Shown here in pieces: positions 1 to 8,330 of a stretch of DNA of 51,017 nucleotides. The translations under genes and the position numbers were made by a program. The notes beneath the pieces were generated by a model that worked only from the letters and a program-made list of their open reading frames with translations, was not told the DNA's origin and searched no databases. Source of the DNA: Butyricimonas faecalis (lineage in GTDB: Bacteria; Bacteroidota; Bacteroidia; Bacteroidales; Marinifilaceae); assembly GCF_003991565.1 (NCBI RefSeq), contig NZ_CP032820.1, forward strand, positions 1-51,017, given 5' to 3'. Each line of letters starts with the position of its first letter. The stretch's first letter is position 1.

Positions 1-1218
1 ATGAGCGAAAGATTTGATTACGAACAGTTCAAGGCGAACGCCATAGAACAATTGAAGGCGGGAGTACCACTATCCGGCAAGGACGGAGTATTGGCACCGC
101 TGTTGGAGAATCTGCTTAACAGCGCGCTGGAAGGAGAGATGGACAGCCATCTGGAAGGAGTAGAACGGGAGTACGGGAATCGGCGCAACGGGCACATGAG
201 CAAGCAGGTCCAGACCTCGATGGGCGAAATAACGATCAACACGCCGCGGGACAGGGACGGGACATTCGACCCGCAGGTTGTCCGGAAGAGGGAGAAGATA
301 CTGGCGGACTCATTGGCGGACAGGATAATAGGGCTGTATGCCATCGGGAACAGCACGAGGGAGATAAGCGACATACTGGAGGAGCAGTTCGGGAACAGGA
401 TATCGGCGGAGACGATCAGCAGCATCACGGACAGGGTGCTGCCGGAGATCCAGGCATGGAAGAGCCGGGCGCTGGAAAGCGTCTATCCCATAGTATGGCT
501 TGATGCGGTGCATTATAAGGTGATGGACGAGAAGAACCGTCCTGTGACCAGAGCCATATATAATGTTCTGGCAATCAATTCGGAAGGCCGCAAGGAATTG
601 CTCGGGATGTACATATCCAAGAGCGAGGGTGCGAACTTCTGGCTGGGTGTCCTGACCGACCTCCAGAGCAGAGGAGTCCGGGACATCCTCATAGCGTGCG
701 TTGACGGGCTGAAGGGTTTCCCGGATGCGATAGCGAGCGTCTTTCCCGAGACCACGGTGCAGTTGTGTATAGTCCACCAGATACGCAACTCGATAAAGTA
801 TGTGGCCAGCAAGCGGCAGAAGGAGTTCATGAAGGATCTGAAGCAGGTCTACCAGGCGGTGAACAAGGATGCGGCGGAACAGGCTCTGGATGAGCTGGAA
901 CTGAAGTGGGGCGAGGACTATCCGATAGTCATCAAGAGCTGGCGTGACAACTGGGAAAGGCTCAGCGCGTACTTCCAATACTCCGAACACATACGGCGCA
1001 TAATATACACCACCAACACCGTGGAGGGCTACCACCGCCAGTTGCGTAAGGTCACCAAGAACAAGGGGGTCTTTCCGAACGACACAGCCCTCGAAAAACT
1101 TGTGTTTATGGCATTTACAAGAATCAGACGCAAGTGGACGCAGCCTGTCCAGAACTGGGGTCAGACTGCCCAGCAACTGGCCATCCTGTTCCCGGACAGG
1201 TTCAGGATACTGTCCTGA
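1..1218 (+). CDS. IS256-family (mutator-type) transposase
   Basis: The 405-residue DDE transposase cuts and inserts its own IS. Catalytic residues fit D168 (WLDAVHYK), D235 (CVDGLKGF) and E342 (NTVEGYHRQLRK), with the family C/H signature around CIVHQIRNS (residues 256-264). Length is normal for IS256 relatives and there are no internal stops, so the enzyme is probably active. It is the same gene as 49711-50928 if the molecule is circular. cfxA lies downstream on the opposite strand and its reading frame now ends inside the IS right end. Confidence 0.95.
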   Translation: MSERFDYEQFKANAIEQLKAGVPLSGKDGVLAPLLENLLNSALEGEMDSHLEGVEREYGNRRNGHMSKQVQTSMGEITINTPRDRDGTFDPQVVRKREKILADSLADRIIGLYAIGNSTREISDILEEQFGNRISAETISSITDRVLPEIQAWKSRALESVYPIVWLDAVHYKVMDEKNRPVTRAIYNVLAINSEGRKELLGMYISKSEGANFWLGVLTDLQSRGVRDILIACVDGLKGFPDAIASVFPETTVQLCIVHQIRNSIKYVASKRQKEFMKDLKQVYQAVNKDAAEQALDELELKWGEDYPIVIKSWRDNWERLSAYFQYSEHIRRIIYTTNTVEGYHRQLRKVTKNKGVFPNDTALEKLVFMAFTRIRRKWTQPVQNWGQTAQQLAILFPDRFRILS

Positions 1219-1268
1219 AAAAACACTATTATTTGGAGTTCTTTGATAGGTTTGATAAATTAGCGGTT

Positions 1269-1296
1269 GGAGTAGGCGGCCATGGCCGCCTACTCC
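1269..1296. terminator. 28-bp perfect palindrome after the transposase gene
   Basis: GGAGTAGGCGGCCA is followed directly by its exact reverse complement. The GC-rich palindrome lies 51 bases after the transposase stop and inside the IS, so it probably ends transposase transcription and may block read-through from outside. There is no strong T run, so the terminator role is inferred. Confidence 0.5.
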
Positions 1297-1324
1297 GACA
1301 CAACAAAACTAAACTTGACACAGT

Positions 1325-2299
1325 TCAGTTTACACTCCCTTTTACTGAAGTTTGCATTAATAAAGAATATACTACAGCTGATATATGCGCAACATATTGT
1401 GACGCTTGTGATTCATTTCCCTTGAAATCCTTAACAAATACCGCTAAGGTATAACTGATATTATTAGGCAGACATATATAGGCAACATCATTGTGAGCTG
1501 CAAGAACACCATTTTCATTAACATAACCTGAACCTGTCTTATGCGCTATAACAACCCCTTCTTTATCAAGAAGTGGAGCTGCTATCCTATCTACACCTGT
1601 TTTGCATTCTTTTAACGTATTCTTAATGAAACTTTGTTTCTCATCATCGATAAGACCTTCAGTAAACAAACGATTCATCAACATTGCAGCACCAAGAGGA
1701 GATGTATAGTTAGAGTAAGCCTTGTTATGGTCAGCCGACATTTCCTCTTCCGTATAAGCTATCTGAAAACTTGAACGAGGAATGAGTGTGGCTATAAAAC
1801 TATCTGTTTGAGCGACATTAACCATATCCTTAAACATAAGGTTGCTTGCATTGTTGTCACTCTGAGTAAGAGTATAACGCAGCAAATCTCTCACTGTCAA
1901 TGATATGACTGGCCCTGAATAATCTTTCAGCATAGGACTCCAAGTCTTTGGGTCAAGTTTATCCCTATTTATATTTACTAAGGTATCAAGTGAAATTCCT
2001 TTATTGTCAAAGTCATTACAAAGAGCTAATGCCTGATGAACCTTAAACACACTCATCATAGGATAAACACTCTTATTATTGACCTTAACCGTATCTCTGT
2101 TATTAACAATAACCGCCACACCAATTTCGCCAGGACAAGCTGAGACAATTTGAGAAATGCTATCAGTCAAAACATTTGTTAAAGGAGGATTTGCGCTATC
2201 TTTTGTCGCTGATTTATGGAACAATGAAAATACCAAGATGAAAATGCAAACTAAAGCTATACACAAAACTACGATTTGTTTTTTTCTGTTTTTTCCCAT
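1325..2299 (-). CDS. cfxA: CfxA-family class A beta-lactamase, C-terminus altered by IS insertion
   Basis: This serine beta-lactamase hydrolyses cephalosporins such as cefoxitin in the Bacteroides periplasm. It has a short basic N-terminus and a hydrophobic segment (residues 8-27). Active-site motifs are SVFK at 83-86, SDN at 147-149 and KTG at 254-256. Residue 259 is Tyr and 296 is Glu, which I recall as the CfxA2-like combination, not verified. Normal CfxA has 321 residues ending VKS; here the last residue and stop are replaced by GSVN-stop from the IS end, giving 324. The catalytic fold should be intact. In Tn4555-type elements cfxA lies beside mobA, as here once the IS is ignored. Confidence 0.96.
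   Translation of the reverse strand: MGKNRKKQIVVLCIALVCIFILVFSLFHKSATKDSANPPLTNVLTDSISQIVSACPGEIGVAVIVNNRDTVKVNNKSVYPMMSVFKVHQALALCNDFDNKGISLDTLVNINRDKLDPKTWSPMLKDYSGPVISLTVRDLLRYTLTQSDNNASNLMFKDMVNVAQTDSFIATLIPRSSFQIAYTEEEMSADHNKAYSNYTSPLGAAMLMNRLFTEGLIDDEKQSFIKNTLKECKTGVDRIAAPLLDKEGVVIAHKTGSGYVNENGVLAAHNDVAYICLPNNISYTLAVFVKDFKGNESQASQYVAHISAVVYSLLMQTSVKGSVN
1340..1347. repeat. IS target-site duplication (right copy), TTTTACTG
   Basis: These eight bases follow the right IS end and are identical to 49638-49645, which precede the left IS end. Joining the outer flanks through one copy restores a cfxA end reading AAA-TCT-TAA (Lys-Ser-stop), the end I recall for CfxA proteins. This ties the two window ends into one IS insertion. 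Confidence 0.9.
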
Positions 2300-2346
2300 G
2301 TTTATATTATTTATATTTGTTTGACGAGAATATCTTTATTTGCCGA

Positions 2347-2354
2347 CAAAGGTA
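2347..2354 (-). promoter_or_regulatory. Bacteroides-type -7 box of cfxA
   Basis: On the minus strand this reads TACCTTTG, matching the TAnnTTTG consensus, 48 bases before the cfxA start. The -33 box is weak: a T-rich tract but no clear TTTG about 20 bases upstream. Confidence 0.55.
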
Positions 2355-2420
2355 CATAACTTTACGGAAAAATATGTTTCTAAAATATATAAATAGACAG
2401 CTGTGGGGAAAAATTAGATA

Positions 2421-2465
2421 ATTAAAAAGGCTAAATGACTGAAAATAATCACTTAGCCTTTTAAT
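2421..2465. terminator. Strong hairpin upstream of cfxA
   Basis: ATTAAAAAGGCTAA and TTAGCCTTTTAAT form a long stem around a loop of about 15 bases, with A/T runs on both sides that would suit a two-way terminator. It lies between the cfxA promoter and the abi remnant. Confidence 0.6.
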
Positions 2466-2764
2466 CCGTACCCAGACCCGTACTTCGTAATTGCTGCGCC
2501 CATCATTCAAGACTGTCAAATCGGGTCTTTCCTGTCAAGCCAATGATGCCTATGCGTATGCCAAACACATGGATTACGGATTTCTCGTTCCGTGAACAAA
2601 CACTTTATCCGCAACTCTGCTATGTGGTGTATTGGCTTAACTCCATTTCTATGGGCAACACTTTTGTTGCAGATTTCAAGCAGCTTTTATCGAAATACCC
2701 ATCAGTAAGAACCCGTTTATTAGGCTTTCCTCATAATTGGGAACAAGAGCCTTTGTGGAGATAA
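2465..2764 (+). pseudogene. 3' remnant of an Abi_2-family (AbiD/AbiF-like) gene
   Basis: The open frame begins just after a stop at 2462-2464 and has no start at its 5' edge. It includes a stretch like the conserved Abi_2 core (RNCCAHHSRLSNRVFPVKP, encoded about 2486-2542) and ends GFPHNWEQEPLW-R, the typical Abi_2 C-terminus. Family members are about 300 residues; only about 99 codons remain. Abi_2 proteins are linked to abortive infection of phages. The fragment could be translated from internal ATGs at 2543 onward, but a functional product is unlikely. Family call is from motif recall. Confidence 0.7.
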
Positions 2765-3173
2765 AATAATTGCCCTGTTTCTTAAAAAGCACTGGGGCAA
2801 ACCAGCTCCGTCTTTAATTGTTTCCAATAAATGGATTGTTTCAAGCCCCTATAGAAAGAGAACAAAAATTCCTGTGTGAAAATTAATCTACGACAAGGAG
2901 CAAGCAAGGAGCAATATCAAACAAAAATCAATACCTTTGCAGTACATATGAGATAGACCAAAACAAAAGTGGAATATCGGAAACGAATAGCAAGGAAAAG
3001 AGAAGAAACGACCCAAGTTGATGTCCTTTTTGAGTTAATAATCAATAAAAGCGTTAAATCTTCACCTTTTAGAATGTGCAATTAAAAATAACAACCATAT
3101 TTCTGACTTATTATCTATAAAATATTGAGTAATAATCGGTTGTAAATACTTAGATTAAATACAAATTAACATT
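2765..3173. other. Non-coding right end of the Tn4555-like element
   Basis: No convincing gene. A TACCTTTG box at about 2932-2939 could be a -7 element, but no open frame follows it. The element end is placed at ATT 3171-3173, because the next bases resume the traL reading frame and the left junction at 41185-41187 also reads ATT. Confidence 0.6.
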
Positions 3174-3326
3174 GATAGTAGCCTACAAAAAAAACGAGTA
3201 GGAGTTGACGAGTTGCTAGAAGTAATTAAAATGCAAAATGAAATTAATGAGCTAAGAAAAAATGGGAAATTAACTCCAGAAGACACTGTACGAATAAAAG
3301 ATTTATACCATAAATTAAATAAATAG
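3174..3326 (+). pseudogene. traL: traL 3' fragment, severed by the transposon
   Basis: Fifty codons and a TAG continue the frame of the truncated traL that ends at 41190: EEKSS-I joins DSSLQKK and on to DLYHKLNK. The segment has no start of its own apart from an internal ATG at 3231. It ends three bases before the traM start, the tight spacing expected inside the tra operon. The rejoined protein would be about 139 residues. The original reading frame is an inference from in-frame continuity and operon order. Confidence 0.8.
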
Positions 3327-3329
3327 CGT

Positions 3330-4439
3330 ATGAAACAGATTAATATTAAAAAACCTAAGTACATCATTCCTATACTCATCCTACCTTTTATCCTAGGGAT
3401 AGGATGGCTAGTTAAGGATATGATAAACTCTGCCCCAGCAGAAGAAACTACATTAGTAGAAACGGAAGAATTAAATCTTGATATTCCTGATGCTAATTTA
3501 GAAAAAAGAGAGATAAAAAGTAAATTTGAATCACTCAAAGGAGCTTTCAATAAATCTTCTGATTATTCATCAATACAAACCATAGATAAAGAAGAAGAAG
3601 TTAGCGAAATTGAAAGTTCTGGTTCTCTTTACTCCAATGATGAAATAAGGCAAATTGACAGTTTAAATCAAGCTTCTAGAATCCGAGAAAAGGAATTGGA
3701 ACAACAAATAAAAGGATTTCCTACTATAGATGAATCAAGTCAAACAGAAACTAGGAAAGCTCCTGAAAAATCCAAGATGCAAGAAGAAATGGAGCTTTTT
3801 AAAATGCAAATGGCTTATATAGATTCATTGCAAAATCCACGTCCTAGAACACCTCAAAAAAAACAAGATGAAAAGCCAAAAGAAAAGGCTATAGAAGTTG
3901 TAAAAGCGAAAAATCCCGCAGAAGTATATTTTAATACTGTAGGGAAAGAACAAAAAACTTCACTAATCACAGCTATATTAGATGAAACTTTAAAAGTAAC
4001 AGATGGTAGCCGAGTACGCATACGGCTTTTAGATGATATAATGATTAATGACGCTCTTTTAACTAAAGGCACTTACCTATATGGGAATGTATCTGGCTTT
4101 AAAGCTCAAAGAGTACACATTAATATTTCCTCTATAATGGTTGATGGCAGACAAATGAAAGTAGATTTATCTGTATATGATAATGACGGACAAGAAGGTT
4201 TCTTTGTTCCTTCATCAGCTTTTAGAGATTTGAGTAAAGATGTTGGAGCGCAAATAGGAAGCCAAACTATACAAATGAACAGCCAATCAGAAGGAGTAGA
4301 ACAATTCGCTTTAGGTGCTTTACAAGATGCTTACCGTAGTACAACCCAAGCTCTTTCCAAAAACATCAAAAAAAACAAAGCCAAATTAAAATATAACACA
4401 CAAGTTTTTTTAGTAAACAACAAAGATAAAGAACAATAA
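3330..4439 (+). CDS. traM: Conjugative transfer protein TraM (VirB10-like)
   Basis: The 369-residue protein has one N-terminal membrane helix (residues about 12-30), then a long charged, proline-containing linker, then a C-terminal beta-rich domain (from about 190) with the pattern of Bacteroides TraM, a VirB10-type subunit spanning inner and outer membranes. Segments such as GTYLYGNVSGFKAQRVHINI and the VPSSAFRDL stretch are characteristic. It is followed one base later by traN. The inserted element lies just upstream, so expression now depends on transcription entering from the transposon. Confidence 0.87.
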   Translation: MKQINIKKPKYIIPILILPFILGIGWLVKDMINSAPAEETTLVETEELNLDIPDANLEKREIKSKFESLKGAFNKSSDYSSIQTIDKEEEVSEIESSGSLYSNDEIRQIDSLNQASRIREKELEQQIKGFPTIDESSQTETRKAPEKSKMQEEMELFKMQMAYIDSLQNPRPRTPQKKQDEKPKEKAIEVVKAKNPAEVYFNTVGKEQKTSLITAILDETLKVTDGSRVRIRLLDDIMINDALLTKGTYLYGNVSGFKAQRVHINISSIMVDGRQMKVDLSVYDNDGQEGFFVPSSAFRDLSKDVGAQIGSQTIQMNSQSEGVEQFALGALQDAYRSTTQALSKNIKKNKAKLKYNTQVFLVNNKDKEQ

Positions 4440-4440
4440 T

Positions 4441-5280
4441 ATGAGAAAGATTTTTATTGCATTATGCACAATGGTTTCTGTTATTACAGGAAATGCACAG
4501 AACACCCCTATTGGAGAAAACATCGAGCTTGCAGGTGAAAACCCAGAAGAACTAAAGGTTATATATGTCAACAAAGATGTTTCAACGCATTTTATAGCTA
4601 TGGAAGATATAAAATATGTTGATATATCAGTCAATGATATTGTTGGCGATATTCCTACTGGTAACTCTCTTAGAATAAAGCCCACAAAAGAAGGAGCTAG
4701 TGGAGTTATCACCATTGTTACAGAAAGATTTTTCGTACAATATATGCTAGTATATAGTAGCGATTTAGCAAAAGCATACACTCGCTTTAATATCCCTTAT
4801 GCTGATTTACGTAGCTATATGAATCCAGAAGTGAACTTAACCAAAGCACAAATGTATGATTACGCACATAGAATGTTTATTTCAAAAAATAAATTCTATG
4901 ATGTTTCCAGTAAAAGTAACCTAATGAAAATTGTACTAAACAATATCTACACATTAGATAAGTATTTCTTTATTGATATTTCTATGATTAATAAAACAAA
5001 AATACGATATGATATAGACCAAATACGCTTCAAAATAGAAGATAAAAAACAAACAAAGGCTACTAATTTTCAATCTATAGAAATACTTCCATTGATGCAA
5101 GTTAATAAGAATCTTGTTTTCAAGAAGAACTATCGAAATATTTTTGTCTTTGAAAAATTTACTTTCCCAGACGAAAAAGTTCTTACCATAGAAATATCTG
5201 AAAAACAGATTTCAGGACGTACTATAACATTAAGAATTGATTATGCAGACATTCTTCATGCAGATGCTTTTACCGAATAA
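4441..5280 (+). CDS. traN: Conjugative transfer protein TraN (VirB9-like, DUF4138)
   Basis: The 279-residue protein has a signal peptide (MRKIFIALCTMVSVITGNAQ) and a beta-rich body as in Bacteroides TraN, the likely VirB9-type outer-membrane-core partner of TraM. The N-terminal domain (about 35-105) contains YVNKDVSTHFIAMEDIKYVD, the conserved start of this family. It begins one base after traM, so the two are translated together. Confidence 0.85.
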   Translation: MRKIFIALCTMVSVITGNAQNTPIGENIELAGENPEELKVIYVNKDVSTHFIAMEDIKYVDISVNDIVGDIPTGNSLRIKPTKEGASGVITIVTERFFVQYMLVYSSDLAKAYTRFNIPYADLRSYMNPEVNLTKAQMYDYAHRMFISKNKFYDVSSKSNLMKIVLNNIYTLDKYFFIDISMINKTKIRYDIDQIRFKIEDKKQTKATNFQSIEILPLMQVNKNLVFKKNYRNIFVFEKFTFPDEKVLTIEISEKQISGRTITLRIDYADILHADAFTE

Positions 5281-5298
5281 ATAAAAACAGGAATTAAT

Positions 5299-5640
5299 AT
5301 GGAAACAAACTCACGCCCAGAGGCAACCGCTTCCCCCGTTAAGCAGGGACAGTACAGCCCACGGAAAAGGAAAGACACCACGCCGAAAGTAAACCCGCAG
5401 CTTGCGGTAGAACTGGTATATCAAGAATTGAAACGTGTCGAAGCCTATACAAAGCGCATAGAAAAGGCTATGGAAAAAGGCAGCCAACTTGAGATGTCTA
5501 TAGAAGAACTAATAAAAACATTAAAAGAAGAATCCAAGAAGCGAGAAGAATATTACATTTTAAAGCGAGGTATTTTGTTAACACAGATACTCCTTCTCGG
5601 TTTTTTAATTTTAATTGCTATATATAAATTCTGGTTTTAA
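5299..5640 (+). CDS. Small tail-anchored membrane protein in the tra operon
   Basis: The 113 residues comprise a basic, proline-rich N-terminus (1-35), a helical, probably coiled-coil middle (38-85) and one C-terminal membrane helix (about 88-110, ending YKFWF). I do not recognise a family. The first 100 or so bases use much GC-richer codons than the rest, suggesting a 5' segment exchanged with another Bacteroides element. Position between traN and traO suggests a transfer accessory role. Confidence 0.65.
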   Translation: METNSRPEATASPVKQGQYSPRKRKDTTPKVNPQLAVELVYQELKRVEAYTKRIEKAMEKGSQLEMSIEELIKTLKEESKKREEYYILKRGILLTQILLLGFLILIAIYKFWF

Positions 5641-5658
5641 TAATTAAAAATAAAACAT

Positions 5659-6417
5659 ATGAATATTCTCAATGAGAAAAAAGAAGTAACTCCAATTATA
5701 ACCCCAAGTCTTGGTTATAAATTACGTTCCATTAACTGGAACGAGGATTTCTATTTTGACAACCCCATTGATAAAGAGAAAATAAATAGTATTCCCAAAG
5801 CTATAGAAATATCCAAAGATATATTTCTTGCTATTGAGAAGAGTGGAATGCAGTATAGAGAAACTTATAAATGGGATGAATATTTATACTTCAAAATGAC
5901 AGCGGAAAATATTTTTGCAGCAACCATATACTATTACTGCAAACACTATCCTAAAGAATATTGTAATCTTGCTTACATCATAGCAACCGTATGTAATCCT
6001 GATATAAGTATTTTGTCAGAAATGCTAAAGCGTGATAGGGAAACTGAAATATTTATAAGAGGATTGAATGAGTGTCATACCTTAAATGTTGGTTCGGAAT
6101 TCACTGGAATCAAAAATGAATTAACCACATATTTAGGAAGGCTATATACTAAAGAATTCTTCTATTTGTTCACAGAAGGAAAATATTCCCCTAATACATC
6201 CCAATTTATCCTACTTCACTATTTCGATAATGTAATATGGCAAGTGGAACAATTACAGAAAAATGGTTTTTTGTTCTTGGAATCAAATATAAAAAAAGAG
6301 AATGATGAAGAATCCTTATATGATAGTTATGATGATGGCATTCCTATAAAATTTCTAATAAACAAAGGGCGTCTTGATTTTTCGAAAATCATGTATGAAT
6401 CCACAGAAAAAAAATGA
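5659..6417 (+). CDS. Stand-alone coupling-protein-like domain (partial VirD4/TraG paralog, no Walker motifs)
   Basis: This 252-residue protein aligns by eye with an internal part of the plasmid's own coupling protein (19376-21331, about residues 280-430). Shared anchors are NPI/NPL, then FKMTAENIFAATIYYY against FKTSAVNLLAASIYFW, then LGRLYTKEFFYLF against LSRLATKESFWVF. It lacks the Walker A and B regions, so it cannot be an ATPase. It may be a degenerate copy, or a domain that binds relaxosome or T4SS partners. It overlaps the next unprocessed frame by four bases and sits in the tra operon. Confidence 0.7.
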   Translation: MNILNEKKEVTPIITPSLGYKLRSINWNEDFYFDNPIDKEKINSIPKAIEISKDIFLAIEKSGMQYRETYKWDEYLYFKMTAENIFAATIYYYCKHYPKEYCNLAYIIATVCNPDISILSEMLKRDRETEIFIRGLNECHTLNVGSEFTGIKNELTTYLGRLYTKEFFYLFTEGKYSPNTSQFILLHYFDNVIWQVEQLQKNGFLFLESNIKKENDEESLYDSYDDGIPIKFLINKGRLDFSKIMYESTEKK

Positions 6418-6443
6418 AACTAACAATATTAAATAATAACACA

Positions 6444-6947
6444 ATGAAGAAAATTATATTTCTTATTATGATTTCATTTATTTCCCTAAAGTCAATGGCT
6501 GGTGATGGTGATAAGTTTTTTAATATTTCAGGAGGTTGGCAATGGAAAAATACTGTCAATGCAGTTGTAGGGCTGGAGTTTGAAGGTAAATATCACAATG
6601 CTTATGAACTATATATTGATTTAGCTACAGCATATGATAAATGCCCGGTATGTAATAAGGTATGCTCTGATAGTTTCTGGAGCTATAAAACATTCGGCAT
6701 AGGTGCAGCATATAAACCTACAATCTCACGAGGCAAAAACAGTAATTTAAGATGGAGGTTTGGAGCAGATTTAGGAGCTAACAGAAAAGGGTTTCAGGCT
6801 TCCATTGATATAGGTTTAGAATATAGCTATTCATTTAGAAATGGAATGCAAGTCTTTGTAATGCAAAAAAATGATTTTGTATTTTGGACACGTGACCATT
6901 TCCGAAATGGATTATTAGTAGGTGTTAAATTTCCAATAAATAAATAA
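6444..6947 (+). CDS. traO: Conjugative transfer protein TraO (outer-membrane beta-barrel type)
   Basis: The start at 6444 is chosen because it gives a standard signal peptide (MKKIIFLIMISFISLKSMAG); an earlier in-frame ATG at 6414 adds 10 polar residues. The 167-residue product has alternating aromatic beta strands, a CPVCNKVC cysteine pair and a C-terminal strand like Bacteroides TraO. TraO is thought to sit in the outer membrane of the transfer apparatus. It follows traN as in other Bacteroides elements, with two extra genes between. Confidence 0.78.
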   Translation: MKKIIFLIMISFISLKSMAGDGDKFFNISGGWQWKNTVNAVVGLEFEGKYHNAYELYIDLATAYDKCPVCNKVCSDSFWSYKTFGIGAAYKPTISRGKNSNLRWRFGADLGANRKGFQASIDIGLEYSYSFRNGMQVFVMQKNDFVFWTRDHFRNGLLVGVKFPINK

Positions 6948-6957
6948 ATAAATAAGT

Positions 6958-7617
6958 ATGAAAAAAATATATATAATTCTATTATCCATTATAGGGGTAA
7001 TATCATCATGTACAAAACACGAAGATATTATAGACACATCATTACAGCCGGGTAGTATCTTATGTAGTGATGGAAGTATAGTGCATCCCTCGCTTTTTTC
7101 ACCCAGTGAAAAAGAAGCCATTGGAGTTGTATTTTGGTGTAATGATGGGAATAATCCAAATATAAAAGAAACCGCTTATGCCGTTTCATTAGAAGATTTA
7201 GAAGAAAATCCTTTAATAGACACAGACGAGGATATAGCTAATGTTTCGGAAGATGAAAACAGCTTTGATGGAGCAGCTAATACTGCCGCAATAATGAACT
7301 TTGCTATAAAGGATAGCTTAGCTTATCCAGCAGCTCAAAAAGCTATAGAATATGCGCCAAAAGGTGTTACAGGTTGGTTTATTGGCTCTATCGCACAAAA
7401 CAAAGCAATCTCTAATAATCTTGAAAAGATATATTCTTCTTTCTCAATCATTGGAGGAACGCACTTTGATGGTTGGTACTGGAGTTCTACAGAAGATGGA
7501 GCAGGAAAAGATACTCCTAAAGTGTTTGCACTAATTTCTTCATTAACAAAAGGAAGAGCAACCAGTACAAGCAAAAGAAATTCATTTAAAATCAGACCTA
7601 TTATAGCAATAAGATAA
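6958..7617 (+). CDS. Lipoprotein with DUF1566/Lcl-C-like domain
   Basis: A lipobox (VISSC, Cys18) follows a hydrophobic signal. The body resembles DUF1566/Lcl C-terminal proteins: DGAANTAAI, GVTGWFIGSI, GWYWSSTE and KIRPIIAI are typical anchors. Such domains are common in secreted Bacteroidetes surface lipoproteins; molecular function is unknown. It is the second-last gene of the tra operon, so a mating-pair or surface role is plausible but only inferred. Confidence 0.72.
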   Translation: MKKIYIILLSIIGVISSCTKHEDIIDTSLQPGSILCSDGSIVHPSLFSPSEKEAIGVVFWCNDGNNPNIKETAYAVSLEDLEENPLIDTDEDIANVSEDENSFDGAANTAAIMNFAIKDSLAYPAAQKAIEYAPKGVTGWFIGSIAQNKAISNNLEKIYSSFSIIGGTHFDGWYWSSTEDGAGKDTPKVFALISSLTKGRATSTSKRNSFKIRPIIAIR

Positions 7618-7619
7618 TC

Positions 7620-8261
7620 ATGAAAAAGAAAATAATTATACTAGCAGCCTTCGTTATTACATTTTTTACCGCATGTACTTCAACGCATATGATAACTTTC
7701 AGTAACGCTGAACTAAGCGACAAAGAAAAAGACATGATAGAAAATAATAGCAACTATTCAACCGCTTCAATAGTTGGTGGAAGTGCAAAATTAGTTAAGG
7801 AAGAAAGAGATAAAGCTATCCAAGAAAAGATAGAAGCTAGAAGAAATAAACTAAAAGCTATTGATGGCTTATCAATCTCCAGCTATAAAGATAAAAATGG
7901 AAAAGAACAGTTTAAAGCAACAGCTCAAAGTGAAATCTTATTCAAATTTGATTCATATGAATTAAATGAAGAAGCTCAAAAAATGCTTTCTGACTTATGT
8001 AATATCATTACTGAAATACCCAATACTAAGATTAAAATAATTGGGCATACTGACAATATAGGAGAAAAACAATACAATATCATACTTTCTAAAAATAGAG
8101 CAGCAGCAGTAGGAAATTACCTTAGAACCGCTGGTATAGAAACAAACAACATAACAGAAGATGGAAAAGGATATAGCGAACCCATTGCAGACAATACAAG
8201 TGAAGCTGGACGTGCTAAAAATAGGAGAGTAGAAATATTTATCACAAATGATGAATATTAA
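7620..8261 (+). CDS. OmpA-family peptidoglycan-binding lipoprotein
   Basis: The 213-residue protein has a lipobox (FFTAC, Cys19), a helical linker and an OmpA C-terminal domain (about 100-210). OmpA residues visible are FKFDSYEL, GHTDNIGEKQYNIILSKNRA and AKNRRVEI. It should tether the outer membrane or the transfer pore to peptidoglycan. It is the last gene before a terminator. Confidence 0.9.
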   Translation: MKKKIIILAAFVITFFTACTSTHMITFSNAELSDKEKDMIENNSNYSTASIVGGSAKLVKEERDKAIQEKIEARRNKLKAIDGLSISSYKDKNGKEQFKATAQSEILFKFDSYELNEEAQKMLSDLCNIITEIPNTKIKIIGHTDNIGEKQYNIILSKNRAAAVGNYLRTAGIETNNITEDGKGYSEPIADNTSEAGRAKNRRVEIFITNDEY

Positions 8262-8275
8262 AAAGAGAGATTTCT

Positions 8276-8317
8276 ATTAATAAAGACCGGGAGATAAAAC
8301 TCTCGGTCTTTATTAAT
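8276..8317. terminator. Terminator of the tra operon
   Basis: ATTAATAAAGACCG and CGGTCTTTATTAAT form a long hairpin with AT-rich flanks, starting 15 bases after the OmpA-family stop. It marks the end of the plus-strand transfer operon before repeat module A1. Confidence 0.75.
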
Positions 8318-8330
8318 AGTCTGGAAAGAA

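Larger units (their letters stand above)
1..1339 (+). mobile_element. IS256-family insertion sequence, right part (start of the window lies inside it)
   Basis: The transposase gene starts at base 1, so the left IS end is not here. It is found upstream of the identical sequence at 49646. The right inverted end is 1313-1339; its reverse complement matches the left end 49646-49672 at 22 of 27 positions and shares the core TGTGTCAAGT. The sequence 1340-1347 (TTTTACTG) equals 49638-49645, which is the 8-bp target duplication usual for the family. The full IS is therefore 1,404 bp on a circular map. Bases 1-1307 are identical to 49711-51017. A perfect 28-bp palindrome at 1269-1296 after the transposase gene probably ends its transcript. 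Confidence 0.9.
1..3173. mobile_element. Tn4555-like mobilizable transposon, right part (IS, cfxA, abi remnant)
   Basis: On the circular map the element runs from 41188 through 49710/1 to about 3173, about 11.7 kb including the 1.4-kb IS. The right boundary is set by the return of traL coding sequence in frame at 3174. Gene content (integrase, Xis-like HTH, MobV relaxase, cfxA) is that of Tn4555, a cfxA-carrying mobilizable transposon of Bacteroides. Confidence 0.8.

Noticed and set aside
310..1176. Long minus-strand frame inside the transposase gene
   Set aside because: Shadow of the high-GC transposase codons; no own start signal.
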